The notes below the pieces were generated by a model, which had not been told where the DNA came from, did not search any database, and saw only the letters and a program-made list of their open reading frames with translations. Below, one piece after another: positions 34,442 to 43,977 of a DNA stretch of 64,000 nt. Position numbers and translations under genes: made by a program. The DNA is from Duganella sp. OV510. Lineage in GTDB: Bacteria; Pseudomonadota; Gammaproteobacteria; Burkholderiales; Burkholderiaceae_D. Location of the stretch: the NCBI RefSeq assembly GCF_900100205.1, contig NZ_FNEQ01000010.1, positions 62,001-126,000 of the forward strand, read 5' to 3'. Positions within the stretch are counted from its first letter, which is position 1, and every line of letters begins with the position of its first letter.

Positions 34442-35895
34442 TTCCCATTCCTGGCCAGTTGTACATAGAAGCTCACCGCTTCCAGATAATTATTGATGCC
34501 GATGCGTTCATTGGTGCCATGGAAGCGCGACAAGTCTTCCGGCCCCGCGCGCACTGGCGAAAAACGGTACACATGGTCGCTCACATCCTTGTAGTGGCGC
34601 GCATCGGTGGCGCCGATGACGATGCCCGGCGCCACCGCCGCGTCGCTGAACACTTCGCGGATGGTGCGGTTAATCAGCGTGTACTGCGCCGAATCGACTG
34701 GCGACACACGCGAAGGATCGGACGAACCGGCATCCAGTTCAGCATGCACGGCGTCGTTGTTGACGGTCTGCTTCACATGCTCCATGACGCCGCCCACCGT
34801 ATCGCCGGGCCGTACGCGGAAGTTCACCACGGCGTCGGCGCGGCCGGGCAGCACGTTGTCCTTGTTACCGGCGTGGATCACCGTCAACGCCGTCGTGGTC
34901 CGCAATACAGCGTTGGTGCCAGCCGATTGCTCCAGCTGTTTCTTGACCACCGGTGCGAACAGCCACAGGTTGGACAGGACCACGCGGTTCATGCCTTGCA
35001 TTTCCGGCGCGATGCTGTCGAACATCTCGCGCGCCACGCCGGTCAGCTCGACCGGCATCTGCTTGCGCTCCAGGTCCGTCAGCGCGGCGCTCATCATGCC
35101 GATCGCGGTTTTCTGCGGTGGCATTGATGAGTGACCTGGCGCTGTCTCCACTGACAGGTTGACGCTGGCGTAGCCCTTTTCCGCCACGCCGATCAGCGCC
35201 ACAGGCTTGCTGACACCACTCATGATGCCTTGCGTGACCAGCATGCCTTCATCCAGGATGTAATCCATCTTGATGCCGCGCGACTTGAGCAGCCGCGCGA
35301 TTTCCACCGCACCACGACGACCACCGACCTCCTCATCCGCGCCGAAGCCCAGGTATAGCGTGGCACGCGGCTGGTAGCCTGAGGCCAGCAGCGTTTCCAC
35401 CGCCTCCATCTGCGCCACCAGGCTACCCTTGTCATCCCACGAGCCTCGCCCCCAGACAAAACCGTCCTTCACCACGCCGTCGAAAGGCGGCTGCTGCCAG
35501 CTGCTTTCGGTGCCGGGCGCCACCGGCACCACATCCTGATGCGCCAGCCACATCACCGGCCTGGCCTGCGGATCACTGCCCTGCCAGGTGAACAGCATGC
35601 TATGGCCGACCATCTCGCGCTTCAGCGTGGCGTGCAGGCGTGGAAAGGCTTGCTGCAAGTAAGCCTGCATGCGCGTGAATTCCTCTGCGTTGGTATCGCC
35701 GGAAGCCGCGTCCGAGATGGTGCGGAACTTCAGCGCACCAGCGAGCCGCGCCGCCACCGCATCGCGATCCAGCGCCAGCGGCGGCGCCGGTTTCACCTCG
35801 ATCTGGCGCGACGTCAAGCGCAAGGTGTTCCACGCCACCGCTGCGATGATGATGGCGATAGCCAGCAGTGCGGCATACAAAATTCGCTTCAACAT
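34438..35895 (-). CDS. M20-family peptidase, membrane-anchored (CPS1-like)
   Basis: Zinc carboxypeptidase/aminoacylase-like enzyme of 485 residues. An uncleaved N-terminal helix (about 5-24) suggests membrane anchoring with the enzyme in the periplasm. Motifs: AHQDVVPV (near 130), GRGSWDDKG (near 160) and GADEEVGG (near 195), with a C-terminal histidine in TDARHYKDV. The longer spacing and the SWQQPPFDG stretch are typical of the carboxypeptidase S subgroup. First gene of the M20-M20-TonB receptor cluster, overlapping its neighbour by ATGA. Confidence 0.9.
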   Translation of the reverse strand: MLKRILYAALLAIAIIIAAVAWNTLRLTSRQIEVKPAPPLALDRDAVAARLAGALKFRTISDAASGDTNAEEFTRMQAYLQQAFPRLHATLKREMVGHSMLFTWQGSDPQARPVMWLAHQDVVPVAPGTESSWQQPPFDGVVKDGFVWGRGSWDDKGSLVAQMEAVETLLASGYQPRATLYLGFGADEEVGGRRGAVEIARLLKSRGIKMDYILDEGMLVTQGIMSGVSKPVALIGVAEKGYASVNLSVETAPGHSSMPPQKTAIGMMSAALTDLERKQMPVELTGVAREMFDSIAPEMQGMNRVVLSNLWLFAPVVKKQLEQSAGTNAVLRTTTALTVIHAGNKDNVLPGRADAVVNFRVRPGDTVGGVMEHVKQTVNNDAVHAELDAGSSDPSRVSPVDSAQYTLINRTIREVFSDAAVAPGIVIGATDARHYKDVSDHVYRFSPVRAGPEDLSRFHGTNERIGINNYLEAVSFYVQLARNGK

Positions 35896-36008
35896 ACAAT
35901 GAAAATCCCTGTAGAAAAGTGCGCCAGAATGGTGCGCCGGAGCCTGCTGCGCGATCCATGATGGACACTGTTGTTTTGAGTTCTTGCGGACGATTCTAAA
36001 GCTTGCTT

Positions 36009-37115
36009 ATGCAATATCGTGCAGCTAATATCGCCAATATGCAGACCAATCCCGCCACCGCCCCTGCGCCTCTCGATGTGCAACTGCTATGGCTACCGGA
36101 AGCCATGCCGGGTAATCTATTTGCCGCCGTTGATGTGCTGACCGCTGCGGCAGGCATTCTGCATCTGCGCAAGCCGAATTGCGCGCCGCCGCTGACGTGG
36201 CGCATCATCACGCCGCCCGGCATTGAATCACCGCTGAGTGCCAGCGCCATGAGCAGCAGCCAGCGGCCCGTCGCGCAGGCGCTGTCCGCCGGCCGCACGC
36301 TGATTATCGTTCCCGGATTCGCCGCCCGCAATGCGCCACATCTCGGCGAAATCGTTGCGCGCTATCCCGAGGTGCTGGCCATGCTGCACGACCACGCCAT
36401 GCGCGGCGGCCTGCTGGCCGCCTGCTTCACCGGCATGGCCTTCCCGGCGCGGCTTGGCTTACTGAATGGCTTGCGCTGCGCCCCACCGTGGGCCTATCAA
36501 TCCTGGATGAAGCTGCACTTCCCAGACGGCGACTTTTCCACCGACGAGCCGATGTCGTTCCACGATACGCTCTTCACCTGCGTGGCGCCGTCGCTGCAAA
36601 CGGAATTTATCGCTGCCTTGCTGGGGCGCCTGCTCGATCCGGACCTGATGCAAGCCTGCCTGCAGGTGCTGGACTACCAGCAGCGCCGCCAGCAGATCAC
36701 CGCCGAACTGGCGGGCGCCTGGCTGACGCCAACCTCGGACAGCCCGGTCTATCGCGCCACGCAATGGCTGCAAACGAATCTCGAACAGCCTTACAACCTG
36801 CAAGCGCTGGCCGAAGCCGCCGCCACCAGCGAACGCACGCTGCTGCGCCACTTCCGCCAGACGGTTGGCATGACGCCGCTGGACTATCTGCACAAGCTGC
36901 GCGTCGAACGCGCCAAGGTGATGATGGAAGTCTCGCTGCATAACTTCCATACGATCGCCTCCGCCTGTGGCTACAACGACGCCAGCTCGTTCCGTCGCCT
37001 GTTTCATCAGGCCACCGGCATGAATCCCAGCGTCTATCGCGAGCGCTTCACTTTGCGCGCGCGGCGGCCGCACTGGAAAATGGAACATCAATCGCCAAGG
37101 AGCAGCGCATCATGA
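36009..37115 (+). CDS. GlxA-type transcriptional regulator (DJ-1/PfpI plus AraC)
   Basis: Regulator of about 368 residues. A DJ-1/PfpI-like amidase-fold domain occupies residues about 20-190 (VQLLWLPEAMPGNLFAAVDVL near its start, ACFTGMAF near the nucleophile elbow). A C-terminal AraC double helix-turn-helix spans about 255-355 (LRHFRQTVGMTPLDYLHKLR and IASACGYNDASSFRRLF). Start: ATG at 36009. ATG 36039 is equally possible, and neither has a strong ribosome site. The stop overlaps the transporter start (ATGA), so it probably controls its own operon in response to a small nitrogen compound. Confidence 0.87.
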   Translation: MQYRAANIANMQTNPATAPAPLDVQLLWLPEAMPGNLFAAVDVLTAAAGILHLRKPNCAPPLTWRIITPPGIESPLSASAMSSSQRPVAQALSAGRTLIIVPGFAARNAPHLGEIVARYPEVLAMLHDHAMRGGLLAACFTGMAFPARLGLLNGLRCAPPWAYQSWMKLHFPDGDFSTDEPMSFHDTLFTCVAPSLQTEFIAALLGRLLDPDLMQACLQVLDYQQRRQQITAELAGAWLTPTSDSPVYRATQWLQTNLEQPYNLQALAEAAATSERTLLRHFRQTVGMTPLDYLHKLRVERAKVMMEVSLHNFHTIASACGYNDASSFRRLFHQATGMNPSVYRERFTLRARRPHWKMEHQSPRSSAS

Positions 37116-38497
37116 ACCACGGCGCCAGGATACTGCACCTGCGCGGCGCCGCCGGCATGGATGCCATTTATCGCAAGATCAGCTGGCGTCTGCTGCCGCT
37201 GCTGATGCTGTGCTACGCCGTCGCCTACCTGGACCGCGTCAACGTCAGCTACGCCAAGCTGCAAATGGGCGCCGACCTCGATTTCAGCAACCAGGTCTAT
37301 GCCTGGGGCGCAGGCATCTTCTTCATTGGCTACTGCCTGTTTGAAGTGCCAAGCAACCTGCTGCTGGAGAAAATTGGCGCACGCAAGACGCTGTTGCGCA
37401 TCATGCTGTGCTGGGGCTTTACTGCCGCTGCCGGCGCTTTCGTGCGCGAGGCGGTCGAGTTCTACGTGATCCGCTTTTTGCTCGGCGTGTTTGAAGCCGG
37501 CTTCTTCCCCGGCGTGATTCTCTACCTGACCTACTGGTTCCCGTCAGCGCGGCGCGCCCGTGTGATCGCCATCTTCGCGTCAGCCGCACTGATGGCCGGC
37601 GTGGTGGCAGGCCCGCTGTGCGGCGCCACGCTGCAATACATGAACCAGTACAGCGGCCTGAGTGGCTGGCAATGGCTGCTGGTGCTGCAAGGGCTGCCGG
37701 CGGTGGTGCTCGGCATCGTCGCCTATTTTTACCTGGACGACAAGCCGCAGGACGCACGCTGGCTATCGTCCTTCGAACAGCAGATGATTGAGCAGGACCT
37801 TGAACGCGACGAGCAAGCGCTGAACGGCGATGCCAGCGAAGAGGAAGAAGATCCATCCGCCTTCGCCACCATCTGGTCGCTGCTGCGCGAGCCGTCGATC
37901 GCACTGCTGGCGCTGTCCAATCTGCTGCTGATGGGCGCCAGCTACGCGCTGGTGTTCTGGTCGCCGACGCTGATGCAGCGCTGGGGCGCGGGCGACCCTA
38001 TGCAGCTTGGTCTGCTGGCCGCCATCCCCAATTTGGCCGGCGTGATCGGCATGGTCGTCATCGGCTGGGATTCCGACCGCCGGCGCGAACGGCGCGGCCA
38101 CTTCATCGCCTGCATGGTGCTGGCGGTGGGTGGCCTAGGTCTGGCCATCGCCGCCGACCATCAGCTGCTACTGTCGGTGGCTGGGTTGTCGCTGGCGGCC
38201 ACCGGCATCGCTGCCTCTTCGCCGCTGCTGGTGTCCATCCTGACCACGCTGCTGAACCGCCGCCGCGCCGCCACCGGCATCGCGCTGGTCGGCAGCTTCG
38301 GCCTGCTGGGCGGCGCTTTCGGTCCGCCACTCAGCGAGCGCATGCTGGCCTGGGGCGACAGCGCCGCCATGCTGGCGGCGATGATCGTGTTGTACCTCGC
38401 CGCCGGCGCCATCCTGCTGTGGGCGTTGCGCCTGGCGCCACGTCGTGGTGGTCCCAGCGCCGGGCATGGCCAAACCGACAAGATGGCACGAAGCTAG
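37112..38497 (+). CDS. MFS transporter, ACS (anion:cation symporter) family
   Basis: Twelve-helix secondary transporter of 461 residues. The YLDRVNVSYAKLQMGADL stretch near residue 43-60 is characteristic of the ACS family (tartrate, phthalate, hydroxyphenylacetate and glucarate carriers). An acidic central loop (DASEEEEDPS, near 240) separates the two halves. Start: ATG at 37112, overlapping the regulator stop, with AAGGAG 10 bases before. A later ATG (MDAIYRK) is possible. The substrate is probably an organic anion that the upstream GlxA regulator senses. No catabolic enzyme is co-encoded. Confidence 0.87.
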   Translation: MNHGARILHLRGAAGMDAIYRKISWRLLPLLMLCYAVAYLDRVNVSYAKLQMGADLDFSNQVYAWGAGIFFIGYCLFEVPSNLLLEKIGARKTLLRIMLCWGFTAAAGAFVREAVEFYVIRFLLGVFEAGFFPGVILYLTYWFPSARRARVIAIFASAALMAGVVAGPLCGATLQYMNQYSGLSGWQWLLVLQGLPAVVLGIVAYFYLDDKPQDARWLSSFEQQMIEQDLERDEQALNGDASEEEEDPSAFATIWSLLREPSIALLALSNLLLMGASYALVFWSPTLMQRWGAGDPMQLGLLAAIPNLAGVIGMVVIGWDSDRRRERRGHFIACMVLAVGGLGLAIAADHQLLLSVAGLSLAATGIAASSPLLVSILTTLLNRRRAATGIALVGSFGLLGGAFGPPLSERMLAWGDSAAMLAAMIVLYLAAGAILLWALRLAPRRGGPSAGHGQTDKMARS

Positions 38498-38580
38498 TGG
38501 TTCATTCCGGCTTGGGCTAGAATCTGGGACGTGCCGCGATCCGGCGCTCCTGTTCACCCAACCTACAAGCGAAACTACCG

Positions 38581-40947
38581 ATGCGTTTTGTATTGCCACT
38601 CATGGCGACCGCGATTGCGGCAGCCGCCAGCGCCAGCACCACAGCAGCGCCAACGCCCATCACCCTCGATCAGACCATGGCCAATCCAGACTGGATCGGC
38701 AATCCCGTGGAATCCGCATGGTGGGGCTGGGACAGCCGCCAGGTCTACTTCAAGCAAAAACGCACCGGCTCCATCGTGCGCGACACCTACTCGGTCAACA
38801 GCGGCAACGCCAAGCTGGTCGAGGACAAGCAACTGGCCAACCTGGACACCGAAAGCCCGGTGTACAACCGCGAACGCACGCGCGCCATCCTGACGCGCAA
38901 CGGCGACCTGTTTGAGCGCGACCTGAAAACCGGCGCGCTGACGCAGATCACCAAGGGCAGCGCGCCAGCCATCGACGTGCAATACGCCGCCGACGGCAAC
39001 CACGTGCAGTTCCGCGTCGGCAGCGACTGGTTCAGCTGGAGCCGCGCCGAGCGCCTGGTCTCGCCGGTCACCTTGCTGCGCGCCGCCAAAGATCCTGACG
39101 CCGCACCGGACGCCGACTACCGCCGCGACATGCAGCTGCGCCTGATGTCCACGCTGGCGCGCCTGAAACATGAAAAGGACGAAGGCCGCGACCAGCGCAA
39201 CGCCGAACGCGCCGCCGATCCGACGCGCGCACCGCTGCCGGTCTACCTGGGCGAGAAAGTCACCATCGAAACCAGCTCGCTGTCGCCGGATGGCCGCTAC
39301 CTGCTGGTGGTCACCGCGCAGAAGGATGGCGACAAGCGCCGCGTCGGCAAGATGCCGAAGTACGTCACCGAATCCGGTTACGAAGAGACTGACGATGAGC
39401 GTAAGCGCGTCAGCGAAGCCGGCCCGCTGAAGCATGAACTGAAACTGGTAGAAGTAGCGACCCGCAAGGTCACCGACCTGTCGCTGGACGACCTGCCAGG
39501 CATCAAGGAAGATCCGCTGGCCGCCATGCGCGCCGCGCAGAAGCTGGATGCGCTGAAAGGTAATCGCGGCGTGCGCTTCGAAGCCCGTGGCGATTCGATC
39601 CGCTGGAGCGCCAACGGCGCCAAGGTCGCCGTCATGGCACAAGCGATCGACAACAAGGACCGCTGGATCGCCGGCGTCGACCTGACCGCCGCCAAACTGA
39701 AACCGCTGCACCGCCTGAGCGATACCGCCTGGGTCAACAACCGCGGCAACGACTTCGGCTGGCAGCCGGACAACAGCACGCTGTGGTACGAATCGGAAGA
39801 AAGCGGCTACGCGCACCTGTACCTGCAAACACCGGACGGCAAGGCGCGCGCCATCACCTCGGGCAAGTGGGAAGAGTCGAACGTGAGCTGGTCGGCAGAC
39901 GGCCAGACAGCCTACTTCATGTGCAACCCTAAACTGCCGGGCACTTATGAAGTCTGCTCAACCACTGCCAAGGACGGCACGGTCAAGGAACTGACCTCGC
40001 TGGGTGGCGTTGAGAGTTTCACGCTGTCGCCGGATGGCCGCAAGCTGCTGGTGCGCTACTCCAGCGCCTACATGCCGGCGCAGATCGGCACCGTCAGCAG
40101 CAACGGCGGCGCCATCACCCAGCTGACCGATACCCGCAGCGCTGAATTCAAGGCGCGTGAATGGGTACAACCTGAAATCGTCGCCGTGCCATCGACCCAT
40201 GGCGCCGATCCGGTCTGGGCCAAGCTGTATCGTCCGGCCAAGCTGGAAGCCGGCAAAAAATATCCGGTCGTGATGTTCGTGCACGGCGCCGGCTATTTGC
40301 AGAACGTGACCAAGCGCTACCCGGTCTACTTCCGCGAGCAGATGTTCCACAACCTGCTGGTGGAAAAAGGCTACATCGTGCTGGATATGGACTATCGCGC
40401 CTCGCTGGGCTACGGCCGCAACTGGCGCACCGCGATCTATCGCCAGATGGGCCATCCGGAACTGGAAGACTACGTTGATGGCCTGAACTGGATGGTGGCA
40501 AACCAGCAGGGCGACGCCAAGAACGTCGGCATCTACGGCGGCAGCTACGGCGGCTTCATGACCTTCATGGCGCTGCTGCGCGCACCGGACCAGTTCAAGG
40601 CTGGCGCAGCGCTGCGTCCGGTCACTGACTGGACCACCTACAACCACGAGTACACCGCCAACATCCTCAACTCGCCGGAGCTGGACCCGGAAGCGTACAA
40701 GGTGTCGTCGCCGATCGAATATGCGGACAAGCTGAAAGGCCACATCCTGATCGCCCACGGCATGATCGACGACAACGTGTTCTACCAGGATTCGGTGCGC
40801 ATGGCGCAGCGTTTCATCGAGCTGAAAAAGGACAACTGGGAACTGGCCTCGTATCCGCTGGAGCGCCACGGCTTCGTGCATCCGGAAGCGTGGTACGACG
40901 AATACCGCCGCATCTACCAGCTGTTTGAGCGCACCCTGAAACAATAA
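38581..40947 (+). CDS. S9-family dipeptidyl-peptidase-like serine peptidase
   Basis: Exported serine peptidase of 788 residues. Signal peptide (about 1-23), an N-terminal beta-propeller (about 40-520, with SPDGRY/SADGQT-type blades), and a C-terminal alpha/beta-hydrolase domain. Nucleophile motif GGSYGGFM (near 656), Asp in GMIDDNV (near 735) and His in ERHGF (near 767). This matches the DPP-IV/prolyl-oligopeptidase family. A TAGAAT -10-like box lies at 38518-38523. The GH13 amylase gene follows after 11 bases, and one terminator closes both, so protein and glycan hydrolases are co-expressed here. Confidence 0.92.
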   Translation: MRFVLPLMATAIAAAASASTTAAPTPITLDQTMANPDWIGNPVESAWWGWDSRQVYFKQKRTGSIVRDTYSVNSGNAKLVEDKQLANLDTESPVYNRERTRAILTRNGDLFERDLKTGALTQITKGSAPAIDVQYAADGNHVQFRVGSDWFSWSRAERLVSPVTLLRAAKDPDAAPDADYRRDMQLRLMSTLARLKHEKDEGRDQRNAERAADPTRAPLPVYLGEKVTIETSSLSPDGRYLLVVTAQKDGDKRRVGKMPKYVTESGYEETDDERKRVSEAGPLKHELKLVEVATRKVTDLSLDDLPGIKEDPLAAMRAAQKLDALKGNRGVRFEARGDSIRWSANGAKVAVMAQAIDNKDRWIAGVDLTAAKLKPLHRLSDTAWVNNRGNDFGWQPDNSTLWYESEESGYAHLYLQTPDGKARAITSGKWEESNVSWSADGQTAYFMCNPKLPGTYEVCSTTAKDGTVKELTSLGGVESFTLSPDGRKLLVRYSSAYMPAQIGTVSSNGGAITQLTDTRSAEFKAREWVQPEIVAVPSTHGADPVWAKLYRPAKLEAGKKYPVVMFVHGAGYLQNVTKRYPVYFREQMFHNLLVEKGYIVLDMDYRASLGYGRNWRTAIYRQMGHPELEDYVDGLNWMVANQQGDAKNVGIYGGSYGGFMTFMALLRAPDQFKAGAALRPVTDWTTYNHEYTANILNSPELDPEAYKVSSPIEYADKLKGHILIAHGMIDDNVFYQDSVRMAQRFIELKKDNWELASYPLERHGFVHPEAWYDEYRRIYQLFERTLKQ

Positions 40948-40958
40948 ACGGGAGATCT

Positions 40959-42254
40959 ATGAAGAAGCTTGCCGCCTCGCTGATACTGGCGACGTTGTTC
41001 ACCGCAGCCGCCCACGCCGAACCGAAACATCCGGCATGGACGCGCAGCGCGAATGTGTATGAAGTCAATGTGCGCCAGTACAGCAAGGAAGGCACGCTGA
41101 ACGCGGTCACCGCTGATTTGCCACGCCTGAAGCAGCTGGGCGTGGACATCATCTGGCTGATGCCCTTGCACCCGATCGGCGAGAAAAACCGCAAGGGCGC
41201 GCTGGGCAGCTATTACGCGGTGAAAGACTACACCGCCGTGAATCCGGAATTCGGCAGCATCGACGATGTGCGCAAGCTGGTGAAACAGGCGCGCGTGCTG
41301 GGCATGCGCGTGATCCTCGACTGGGTGGGAAACCACACGGCCTGGGATCATCCATGGGCGACGCAGTACCCGGACTGGTACAAGAAGAATGAGCAGGGCG
41401 AGATCGCCGCAGTCAGCTTCAAGAACGGCGCCGGCGAGAGCGAGGAATGGGCCGACGTCATCGGCCTCGATTACAGCAACAAGGAACTGTGGGCCGCCAT
41501 GACGGCGGCAATGGCGTTCTGGGTCAAGGACGTGGGCGTGGACGGCTTCCGCGCCGACGCCGCCAGCATGGTGCCGACCGAATTCTGGGAACAGGCGCGC
41601 GCGCAGCTGGACAAGATCAAGCCGGTGTTCATGCTGGCCGAGGCGGACGAACCGGCGCTGCACGCCAAAGCCTTCGACGCCAGCTACGACTGGTCGCTGA
41701 ACGGCATCCTGAAAAAGATCGCCAAGGGCCAGGCCGGCGCGGCGGAGCTGCGCGCTTACGTCAGCAATCCACCAAAGGCGTATGGGCGTGATGCGTATCG
41801 CCTGCAGTTCACCAGCAACCACGATATCAATTCGTGGGAAGGCACGGACCAGGAGTTGTATGGCCCGGCGTGGGGCGCGATGCAGGTACTGAGCTACACG
41901 CTGCCAGGCATGCCGCTGGTGTACAACGGCCAGGAGGCGAAGCTGGACAAGAAGCTGGCGTTCTTCGAGAAGGACGCCATCGACTGGAAGAACTATCAGC
42001 TGGAAGGCTTTATCGCCGGCCTGAACGCGCTGAAGAAGCAGAACGCGGCGCTGGCGAATGGCTCGGCGGGCGGCGCGGTGCAGTTGCTGGATGTCGGCAA
42101 CGAGCAAGTGTTCGGCTTCAAGCGCCAGTCGGGTGCCAACCATGTGCGGGTGATCGTCAACACCACCGGCCAGGCGCAGAAGTACAAGCTGGCCGGCGAT
42201 CCCGGCCCTACGGTGATCAAGCCGTGGCGCTGGCGCATCATCGTTCCGGACTAA
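40959..42254 (+). CDS. Exported alpha-amylase-family glycoside hydrolase (GH13)
   Basis: Alpha-glucan hydrolase of 431 residues with a signal peptide cleaved after AHA (residue 20). The (beta/alpha)8 barrel shows all GH13 landmarks: DWVGNHT (121-127), nucleophile Asp200 in DGFRADAAS, acid/base Glu228 in LAEAD, and transition-state Asp289 in TSNHD. The protein is short, with a reduced B domain and a small C-terminal beta domain. It lies 11 bases after an S9 peptidase gene and ends just before a bidirectional terminator. Preferred substrate (starch or maltodextrin) is inferred from family. Confidence 0.92.
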   Translation: MKKLAASLILATLFTAAAHAEPKHPAWTRSANVYEVNVRQYSKEGTLNAVTADLPRLKQLGVDIIWLMPLHPIGEKNRKGALGSYYAVKDYTAVNPEFGSIDDVRKLVKQARVLGMRVILDWVGNHTAWDHPWATQYPDWYKKNEQGEIAAVSFKNGAGESEEWADVIGLDYSNKELWAAMTAAMAFWVKDVGVDGFRADAASMVPTEFWEQARAQLDKIKPVFMLAEADEPALHAKAFDASYDWSLNGILKKIAKGQAGAAELRAYVSNPPKAYGRDAYRLQFTSNHDINSWEGTDQELYGPAWGAMQVLSYTLPGMPLVYNGQEAKLDKKLAFFEKDAIDWKNYQLEGFIAGLNALKKQNAALANGSAGGAVQLLDVGNEQVFGFKRQSGANHVRVIVNTTGQAQKYKLAGDPGPTVIKPWRWRIIVPD

Positions 42255-42258
42255 ACAC

Positions 42259-42282
42259 AAAGCCGCCCTCGGGCGGCTTTTC
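42259..42282. terminator. Bidirectional rho-independent terminator
   Basis: A 10-bp perfect inverted repeat AAAGCCGCCC/GGGCGGCTTT with 2 bases between arms. A T run follows on the plus strand and A residues precede it. It serves the amylase operon and the convergent M20 gene whose stop is at 42283. Confidence 0.88.
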
Positions 42283-43686
42283 TTATGGTTCGGTGGCGAG
42301 ACGCTTGCCGAGGCGGTACAGGTACTCCTGTCCATCGTACAGCGACTTCACGCGGATATGCTCATTCAAGCCATGTGCGCCGCTGCCTTCCGGTCCATGG
42401 AACATGCCGCTGATACCGTAGGTCCAGATGCCAGCGTTATTGAGGAAACGGCCATCGGTGCCGCCGGTCGACATGGTCGGGATCACCGGCACGCCTGGCC
42501 ACATGTCGTTGCTGATCTCTTCTACTGCCTTCATCAGCGTTGGCGTCATCGGCGGCATCGGGCCGTCCACACCATCGCCAATGCGGCTGATCTTGATCTT
42601 CTCGTCGGCCACCACGCGCTGCAGCGTCGCCTGCACCTCGGCGATCGGCTCGCCCGGCAGGATGCGGCAGTTGACTGTGGCGCGGGCACGCTGCGGCAGC
42701 GCGTTGTCGGCGTGGCCGGCATCGACCTTGGTGGCGACGCAGGTAGTGCGCACGGTGGAATTGTGCGTCGGGCTGACGGCGTACAAACGCTCCAGCGCGG
42801 CCTGGTCTGGCGGGTCTTGCAGGATCGCCTTCATGTCGGTCGCCACCTGGCCTTTTTCAATCTGCGACATGCGCTCGTAGAAGGCGCGCGTTACCGGCGA
42901 CAGCTTGAACGGGAACGAAAACTGGCCAAGACGCGCCAGGCCTTCGCTGAGGCGATAGATCGCGTTCTCCTTCGGCGGCGCCGAGCTATGGCCACCCGGA
43001 TTGGTCACCTCCAGCTGGAAGCTCTGATAAATTTTCTCACCGGCCTGGATGCCGTGGCGCACCGGCTTGCCGTCCTTGTCCAGCAAGCCGCCGCCGCCTT
43101 CGTTCAGCGCGATTTCCGCATCGATCAGCGCGCGGTGATGGTTGACCAGGTATTCGGCGCCGTCAAAGTCGGAGGGCACCAGTTCCTCGTCGCAGGTCAG
43201 CGCCATGATGATGTCGCGCTTCAGCGGCAGCTTTTCTTTTTTATACAGGATCATATTGTTGACGAAAGCCGAGGCCATGGCCTTGTCGTCGGACGCGCCG
43301 CGCGCGTAGAACATGCCGTCTTCCTCCACCAGCTTGAACGGATCGCGCTCCCAGTCTTCGCGCTTGGCTTCGACCACGTCGATGTGGGCCAGCAGAAGCA
43401 GCGGCTTCTTGCTGCCATCGCCTTTCAGGCGCGCCACCAGGTTGCCCTTTTTCGGGCCGCCGGGCGGAATGATGATTTGCAGTTCGCTGTCCTTGAAGCC
43501 GCCGGCCTTGAGGCGCTTGGCCATTTTCTGCGCGGCCAGAGTGCAGGAGCCGACCGAATTGGTCGTGTTGGTTTCCACCAGCTCCTGATAAATCGAGCGC
43601 ATCTGCTTCTGCACCGGCGTCAACTCCGCCCCATGCGCCGCGCCAGCCATCGCCAACCCTGCCACCAACCAAGCTGCTTTCTTCAT
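42283..43686 (-). CDS. M20-family metallopeptidase, exported
   Basis: Zinc-dependent peptidase of 467 residues with signal peptide MKKAAWLVAGLAMAGAAHG. Family motifs: AHIDVVEA (near 100), ARGASDDKAMA (near 130) and the acidic TCDEELVPS (near 165), with a dimerisation domain (about 215-335) and the C-terminal FHGPEGSGAHGLNE region supplying a metal histidine. It belongs to the ArgE/DapE/CPG2/PepV-like group. It stands alone as one gene between a terminator and the divergent tRNA gene. Third M20 peptidase of this window. Confidence 0.9.
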   Translation of the reverse strand: MKKAAWLVAGLAMAGAAHGAELTPVQKQMRSIYQELVETNTTNSVGSCTLAAQKMAKRLKAGGFKDSELQIIIPPGGPKKGNLVARLKGDGSKKPLLLLAHIDVVEAKREDWERDPFKLVEEDGMFYARGASDDKAMASAFVNNMILYKKEKLPLKRDIIMALTCDEELVPSDFDGAEYLVNHHRALIDAEIALNEGGGGLLDKDGKPVRHGIQAGEKIYQSFQLEVTNPGGHSSAPPKENAIYRLSEGLARLGQFSFPFKLSPVTRAFYERMSQIEKGQVATDMKAILQDPPDQAALERLYAVSPTHNSTVRTTCVATKVDAGHADNALPQRARATVNCRILPGEPIAEVQATLQRVVADEKIKISRIGDGVDGPMPPMTPTLMKAVEEISNDMWPGVPVIPTMSTGGTDGRFLNNAGIWTYGISGMFHGPEGSGAHGLNEHIRVKSLYDGQEYLYRLGKRLATEP

Positions 43687-43768
43687 ATTTTCCCTGTCAG
43701 ATGAGATTGCCTAATCGTCAAATTTATACCCGGCTCATTGGGCTGTCAATAAAAGTGGATTCAGGCAC

Positions 43769-43798
43769 TTGCCAAACCCGGCAGGTGGTCGCTATAAT
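43769..43798 (+). promoter_or_regulatory. tRNA-Phe promoter
   Basis: TTGCCA (43769-43774), an 18-base spacer, then a perfect TATAAT (43793-43798), followed by a GC-rich discriminator, as usual for stable RNA genes under stringent control. The mature tRNA begins 10 bases later. Confidence 0.8.
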
Positions 43799-43808
43799 TG
43801 CGGCCCTT

Positions 43809-43884
43809 GGCCTGGTAGCTCAGTTGGTAGAGCAGAGGATTGAAAATCCTTGTGTCGGTGGTTCGATTCCGCCCCGGGCCACCA
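43809..43884 (+). tRNA. tRNA-Phe (anticodon GAA)
   Basis: A 76-base cloverleaf. The acceptor arm GGCCTGG pairs with CCGGGCC. The anticodon loop TTGAAAA within GAGGA/TCCTT gives GAA. The T arm has GGTTCGATTCC, and the 3' CCA is encoded. Its 3' side borders the low-GC stretch 43978-45890. Confidence 0.97.
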
Positions 43885-43900
43885 AGAATGCTTCAGAGAG

Positions 43901-43933
43901 AACGCCAACCCATGCAGGTTGGCGTTTTTTTTC
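43901..43933 (+). terminator. Rho-independent terminator of tRNA-Phe
   Basis: Stem AACGCCAACC/GGTTGGCGTT (43901-43910 with 43917-43926), a 6-base loop and a run of eight T residues. It lies 16 bases after the tRNA. Confidence 0.9.
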
Positions 43934-43977
43934 TGGAACCTACAGTTCTTGTGCCCGGTCCGTCTCCGGTACTGTCA

